Part shown: positions 57,940 through 64,000 of the stretch, piece by piece
How the letters are laid out: each line of letters begins with the position of its first letter
How positions within the stretch are numbered: position 1 is the stretch's first letter
Assembly: GCA_949752795.1 (NCBI GenBank)
Contig: OX457063.1
Span: 69,835,783 to 69,899,782 of the forward strand
DNA: 64,000 bases
Direction of reading: 5' to 3'
DNA from: Hyperoodon ampullatus
Taxonomy: Eukaryota; Chordata; Mammalia; Artiodactyla; Ziphiidae
Notes under the pieces: model-generated
The model's database searches: none
Told to the model about the DNA's origin: nothing
What the model saw: only the letters and a program-made list of their open reading frames with translations
Program-made: the position numbers and the translations under genes

Positions 57940-59050
57940 AGGATGAGGGAGAAGATGGAGATGATGAGATCATTCAGACTGTGGTTTCCTTATTGAGTGG
58001 ATAGTGATGTCATTCATTGAAATTTGGAAGCAAGTGTTGAGGAGGGGTGGGAAGACAATGAGTTTGAGTGAAGATGTAGTAATTAGCTTAACAGGACTGA
58101 AATTCAGGAGAGAGATTTGAAAGTTACTTACATAGGGTATTTCTTGAAAAGATTGGCAGGTTTCTATCTTCTCATGTCCCTATTACCTCGCAATCCATGT
58201 TGCATTTGTCCCCACTGCTCTATGGGAAGTGGAGTGCTCTAGTTGCTAATTTAATTCATGTGAGTGGATGGGAATGTCTGGGGAGTAGGTGTGGTGTGAG
58301 AATAGAAGAAGGTGCAGGGAACCCTGGGAACATCAACTTCTAAGGGGGGGGGGTAGAGGAACAGGAGGCTGTGAAGGAAAAGGGAGTGTGTAACCAGAAG
58401 GAAAAAACAGGAGACAGTCATGCCACAAAGCCAGGCAGAACAAGTATTTCCAGAGGAGGGAATGCTCAGTTGTTCTGTAGAGTGTAAAGAAATGTAAGGT
58501 CTAAAAATTATTAACTGGATTTAGCAATGATGATGTTAATGATGAACATTGTCATAGAGTGAAACTTTGCATAGAATGGTGAGGACAGAAGAAAGATCTG
58601 AGTAGACTGAGACCTGATTAGGAAGTGAGAAAATAGAATCCTGGCAGCCCTTTCAAGAAATTTGGCCATGGAAGGGTGAGAGAGAACAGGAGCTGAAGAA
58701 GGAGATGAGGGTAGAGAATTTGTTTTATTTTGAAAAATGGGGTTTATATTAGCATATTTAAGTGAAGATAAGAAGGAGCTGGTAGAAAGGTAGAAGTGTA
58801 GAGAGCCAGGAAATTAGAGAGAAACAGGTGAAGGTAGAGCAGAGCAGAGAGGCCCATGAAAACACTCTGGAGTTGAAAGATGACAAATTAGGGATTCCAG
58901 CATGATGAGCCAAAGTAAGTCCATCATGGCATTTTGGTACACAATCTTTCCAAAGATAAAAGGGCTTTGGACTAAAGAAAAGCAATTTCTGTGGCTCTGT
59001 TTTATAGTAGGTGATTTCACGAAGTTCATGGGGTGAGACTCACATTTATA
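57940..59050 (-). mobile_element. L2 LINE, upstream part
   Basis: It continues the antisense L2 beyond the MIR: purine-rich text such as 'ggagctgaagaaggagatga', 'gaaggagctggtagaaaggt'. It includes a G-run near 58345. Confidence 0.55.
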
Positions 59051-60045
59051 AGAGAAGATGAAAAGAGGAAGCTTTTAGAGAGGTTATGTTTGTACTTACA
59101 GAAGCAAAGAGTTTCTTCAGAAATGGCAATAGAGAATGAAGAGACATCAAGCATCTGAAGAACTGAACTGACTTGCTTGATCATCTAGGAGACTGGTCTT
59201 GGACACTTTTTATGGCAAAAAATGTTGCATATGAAAGAATGTCTAGATGTGTAATCAGTAATCAGACTTTGAGGAAGGAGGGTCATAAAGGAACTTCTCT
59301 TGAAGAACAATAACTGAAGCTGAGTAGGATTGATATACGTACATTTTTTACATGACATATCCCAGGGGAAAGCAAATTATTTTGTAAGAATTTTAGAGAA
59401 ATACAGTGTCTGTTTTCTCTTAGATTAATGTGAGGCAGCACAGACATATCTGTGCTAATTTCAGAGAATGTTTTTTTTATCTGCCACTTCTTTAAAACCT
59501 TCTATCCCAACCATGTACATTCTATATTTCTGACAAATGGGCCTTTTGTGCACAAACTTCATAATCAAATTGGTTCAAGAATAAATTGCTGAAAGTGGAA
59601 CTTTCTTACATTAGCCCTTGTGACAGCTAATGAAGATGAATGGGATAAAGCAGGACTTCCCTTTATGAAGGAGGAGCTCTCATTCCCCACTGTGTTGGCT
59701 AAAGGCAAATTTGTTTGCAAAGGAAAAAAATAGAATAATCTAATTGCTTAATTCTTGTGGAAAGCCATTGTCGGACAGCCTGCTCAAATACACAGACATT
59801 TGCTAAAGAAGCAAGTGTAAAACTCTTGCATACACATCGAATAGAAACCTCATTTTTTTCTCCATTGGACGTTTGATCAGAAAATGTTTATATTTGATCT
59901 GAAGAAAAAAGAATTCTCTCGATTTCACTCATGTTCAGATTAACTATCTGAACAAACATTTCTGGTTGCTTTAATTCTGGGAAATAAAGACCATAGTTGG
60001 AATTGTGGAATGACTGGAACTATGGAGGTCATAAGCAAATTTGAG
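59051..60045. other. Unassigned non-coding DNA
   Basis: No gene or repeat recognised. Confidence 0.5.
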
Positions 60046-60049
60046 AATG

Positions 60050-60715
60050 GTACTTGTCCTCAGCTAATTTTAAAATCAGTACACCAGCCAAGTATATGAA
60101 GCAATTGGAACTCTTATACACTGCTGGTAGGCATCAAATCGGCACAATTACTTTGGAAAATTGTTTGGCAATATCTACTAAAGGCAAATATATACCTACA
60201 CTATGGTCCAGCGATTTCAGTCCTGGCCATTACCCAACAGAAATTATTTGTATGAGAATGTTCATTATTGCCATTATTCAGCATAGCCCCAAACTAGAAA
60301 CAACTTAAATATTCTTCTACAGAATAGAATAGAATACCTGCATAACAATCAAAAAGAATGAGCTATCGACCAAGGAACAACATAGCTGAATCTTAAAAAC
60401 AATGTTGAGTAAAAGAAGTTAGAGGCAAAAGAATACACACTATATCTGTATGGGTTCCATATTTTTAAAAGTTAAAAGACAAGCAAGATGGATGCATGAG
60501 GGTAAAGGTTAGAATGGTGGTTATCCTTGGTGGCGGACATTGACCTGGAGGGGCACAAGAGAACCTTCTGTAGTGCTGGAGATGTCCTAGACTCCAGTGT
60601 GATTATAAGAGTAGCAATTAAAAGAGGGTTATACATATGTAAAGATCCACTGAGCTGTATATTTCAAATTTGTACACTTTACAATATGTTATACTTCAAT
60701 TTTAAAAATGGACCA
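60050..60715 (+). mobile_element. L1M-type LINE 3' end
   Basis: 'ggaactcttatacactgctg', 'ccattattcagcatagcccc', 'atgttgagtaaaagaagtta', 'ctgtatatttcaaatttgta'. Sense strand. Confidence 0.85.
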
Positions 60716-61618
60716 TTTCTCCACATCAGTGACTTTTTTAAGCCTTTTTATCTACAGAGAGGGCAAAAGAAGGCAATTATCAGGGCTTGTCTCCTTGACC
60801 ATGACTTTGCTGGCCTTGTATGTTTTCAGGTAGATCAGACCAAGTGACAAAACCTCAGTAAACTGCGTAATTGATTTTCGGTTAGGAGGTAACAACTGAA
60901 ACAACTGAATATTTATTGGATTTAAAGTAGTTATTAAAGATAAATTTGATTTACAGAGCCACAGAGGCTTTGAGAGCATTCTGTAAAATAACTCTTTTTG
61001 AATTTGTTCTATCCATGAATCAATAGTCACAGGCCTATGACCTTGACCACCTCTTTATCTCTTAGTTTGTGGCCTTATTTACCCTTATCTAAGCCTTCTA
61101 GAGGTCCTTCATAGGCTCTGTCAATGGCCAGATTTCACCTTCCTTACAGTTTGACCCATGAACTTTGGAAATACACAAGGAGATAGTATTGCACTTTAGA
61201 AAACACAAGAAAATTAAAATGTCTGGAATTTTAGAAAATATTGCAGTGTAGGGGAGGCAGCTAATTTTCACAACAGCAGTCTATTCTATCAATAGATGAT
61301 GAAGCCTGCATGGAGCAGGATGATGGCTCTCTGTTTCTGTTGTGGTTGAAGAAATTGACTTGCTTATAGCAAAACACACTCAGGATGAAAGTCAGGAAGA
61401 ATTGGAGAACTGGAAAGGACCTTAGAGATCAACTTAATCTCATTATTCCAAGAGCATGAAAACCATGCAATTGAGTAAGGATATTTATTACACCTGTTTA
61501 TATTTAATCTGTTGAGAAGGACAAAGCACATGCCCTGACATCACTAGAAGGAATAATACTTTTTACCCCTATTACATTTTAATGATTATCTGTGCAATAC
61601 AGTTATATATTATGATAG
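60716..61618. other. Unassigned non-coding DNA
   Basis: No gene or repeat recognised. Confidence 0.5.
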
Positions 61619-62450
61619 CAAGGAAGACAGACTTTGGAGTTGGAGCAGTGATGCTGAATCCAGCCTCAGTACCCCGACACTGAATTAAATCTTGGAGACA
61701 GAGTTTTGGGTGAAGTAGAAAAGAATAGCTTTATTACTTTGCCAGGCAAAGGGAGCCACAGCAGGCTAATGCCCTCAAAACTGTGTATCTTGACCTGGAG
61801 GGGATAGTGAGGAGTTTTATAGTAATGGTTCAAAGAGGGTGTCATCAGCTCATGGACATTCTTCTGATTGGTTGGGGGTGAAGTAACTGGGAGTCATCAT
61901 CATCAACCTCTGGTTCCAACGGGTCTGGGGTCTGCGTGCTTGTGGGCAGCATACAGTTAACTTTTCCCACTTAGGGGGTGGTTCAGTATCTTCGAAACAG
62001 CTCAAAGATATTCTTATGTATATCCCTTGAGGGGGAACCAGGACCCTGCCCCAAGGCTGCACTATTGTTTCTTGACTATTCCTCCCTTGTCTTTGCATCC
62101 CCTCCCTTGTTTAATTAGCAACTGTTTGAACCTGCCTGTTGGAACTCAGGGAAGGTCATGGAGGCTGAATGAAGCCTGTTTCCTGTAATCAAGAAATGGG
62201 GGGACATAGAAAGGCTTTTGTGCCTAGGAGCTCCACAGAGTCCAGCTCAGTTTCAGCAGGGAGTTCAGGGTTTGCTGTTTATTGGTTATGTGATCCCTTG
62301 CAAGTTACTTAACTTCTTCAAATCCCGTCTCCTTTATTGCTAACGTGGAGCTTATAGTAGTGAGTTGACAAACGTAGCACTTAGCACTTAGTAGAACAAA
62401 GCCTGATACATCTTAGCAGCATAAGCATTACTTATCATCATCATCAAATA
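61619..62450 (+). repeat. MIR SINE split by an LTR
   Basis: The MIR head is at 61619-61665 ('agacagactttggagttgga') and the rest resumes at about 62275-62450 ('tggttatgtgatcccttgca', 'agttacttaacttcttcaaa', 'gcacttagtagaacaaagcc'). The LTR and some flanking sequence lie between. Confidence 0.75.
61681..62206 (-). mobile_element. ERV LTR in a MIR
   Basis: Left TGAATTAAATC (complement ends ATTTAATTCA) and right GGGGGACA (complement TGTCCCCC), 526 bp. 'gaatagctttattactttgc' gives AATAAAG on the minus strand. Possible flanks are 'tccagcctcagt' and 'tccagctcagt' a little outside these limits, so the ends are approximate. Confidence 0.7.
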
Positions 62451-64000
62451 ATAATAATAACAACCACAACATAATTATAACAACTACTATTTATTAGCTT
62501 ATATTTGTGTAGTGGATCTAGTGTAAACAAGAAGTATGTGAGACTGCCAGTGTGTGTTAACGCCAAGCTCTCCCTGTCCTTTTTTATCCTTTAGCCCACT
62601 AACTGTGTTTATCCTCCATACAGAATTGAACCAATTTATATAATGGTTTTAGAAGTGAGGTAAATAGGATGAGATTCATTAGTGTTGGACTGATTTGTGC
62701 CTAGCAACCCCATGGGAAATTTCTTGACAGCTAAGTCATCTAGTCCCCATGGTACCAGTTAATAGAAAATGCTTCATCTATAGTGAATTCATTTGTCATT
62801 GTAGTTGGGAACATTCAATTTTCTAATCTTTTTTATTTGCAGCTGCACTAGGCTCAGAGTGTTCCAATATTTTTATTTTAAAGGTATTGTTTACATTTGA
62901 AATTATCATTCAGAGAAGCAAAGTCTCTTCCTAGTTGCGAGGCAAGGTAATGACTTTGTAGCTCCATTAAAATATGACAGTAGCGCAGCTATGGGAGCTG
63001 CTGGTGGGGCTTAATGCTCCTGCTGAGCTAGAATAAAGTACGTGTGTACCTGAACTTTTGTATATTAATTAGATAGAAGTATTCATCTGTATTAAATTTG
63101 AACATTATAATCATGACTCATATTATTCAGTGATGTTAGGTGAATGAACAAATGTACCAACTAAAACTAGTGCCCATATCTATGACTGTGATTGTAGCTG
63201 TATGACACCAACCTAAATAATAACTTTAATTAAAAAATTAAAAAATATATTCATATCATTTGTTCCTTGTAGACCAAAATACCCATTTGTCTGGTTCAAA
63301 TGCTTATGGCATAATTAGTGATTTTGTTATTATGGAAAAACTATCTAAATGTGAATTTCAACTAAAGCATAGTTTTGATTTTACAGATCTAGAATAGAGA
63401 TAATTCTTTTCTCTGGAGAATCATTATTTGAAACTGGAGCTTGGATATGGAAAAAAGGGGAAAATTTGAATTTTATGGTATATTTAAAAGAATAATCCTA
63501 GAGACTAAAATTTACTTTCATTTATTTTATGCCAGTAATAGACATAAGACTCTATGGACATGAAAGTACTCTGAATATGGATATTAAGATCCTTCAATCT
63601 GTTATCTAGTATCCCTTCTGAAGCAAGTGTTTCCACTAGAACATACCGTACTCAAATTGTTTGAGTCACTAAGGCATCCATTGACTCAACTCTACTTGTT
63701 TTTATACCATCGCCTTTAGATGATGCAGATTTTTAAAAAACAACAAAGCTAACAGGGAAGAAAAAAAAGAATGTTCCATAAAAAGACACAGAAAACAAAA
63801 AGAACTTTAAATTATGGTAGGTCTGTTCATCTATATGCATTGAGAGCCAATCAGATGGTGAGCACAGAAACACAGGGGAGAAAAAAAGCAAATTGACTAG
63901 ATTCAACTATTGAGGGGTTATTTTAAGTGGCCAGGGGAAAATCTCTTAATTTGTCAATTAGTATTTTTTCTTCTATTATGTCATGTAATCAAGAAATATT
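62451..64000. other. Unassigned AT-rich non-coding DNA
   Basis: It starts with a short (AAT)n-like tract near 62443-62490. No gene, RNA or recognised repeat is seen to the end of the window. Confidence 0.5.

Overview
The window looks like non-coding nuclear DNA from a cetacean (whale or dolphin). It holds no operons, no intact protein gene and no RNA gene that I can support. The main evidence for the host is a dense set of tRNA-derived SINEs of the CHR type (the cetacean/hippo/ruminant SINE lineage), in a short form (9 copies) and a long form (6 copies). Many have near-perfect target-site duplications (TSDs), so the family was recently active. The Bov-tA/BovB signature of bovids and the PRE-1 signature of pigs were not seen. 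Ancient mammalian repeats (MIR, L2, L1M, MLT1 LTRs, hAT/MER miniature elements) make up much of the rest. The window could be intergenic or inside a very long intron; the sequence does not say which.

Layout: 1-9 kb holds old L1 pieces, a short SINE, a solo gammaretrovirus-like LTR (5039-5550) and unassigned DNA. 9-16 kb holds MER5, L2, an MLT1 LTR, an internally rearranged SINE, an L1M 3' end, and a CpG-rich solo LTR (15479-16009) with promoter-like motifs. 19.4-27.3 kb is a stack: an old minus-strand L1 split by a second L1 that carries three SINEs, with a hAT element and a further SINE in the older L1. 29-38 kb has LTRs (one nested in an MLT1 LTR), L2 and short tandem repeats. 39.3-41.2 kb is a cluster of four SINEs. 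42.2-43.3 kb is a young 5'-truncated L1 with a SINE inside it. 48-49 kb is a plus LTR nested in a minus LTR. 51.2-52.9 kb is a processed pseudogene of PCGF5 (Polycomb group RING finger 5), minus strand, with poly(A) tract and 15-bp TSDs. 55-60 kb is mostly L2, MIR and L1 relics. 61.6-62.5 kb is an LTR inside a MIR. 62.5-64 kb is unassigned.

The items most worth a second look are: the PCGF5 retrocopy, whose 5' leader appears to be built from a SINE and an MLT1 fragment; a poly(T) tract flanked by a 14-bp duplication with nothing else inserted; the solo LTR with three TCTCGCGAG boxes and a YY1-type site; two RFX X-box palindromes in otherwise plain DNA; and a 28-nt microexon-like segment. No previously undescribed multi-gene system was found, and nothing here supports one. 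Repeat family names come from recognition by eye and should be confirmed with RepeatMasker.
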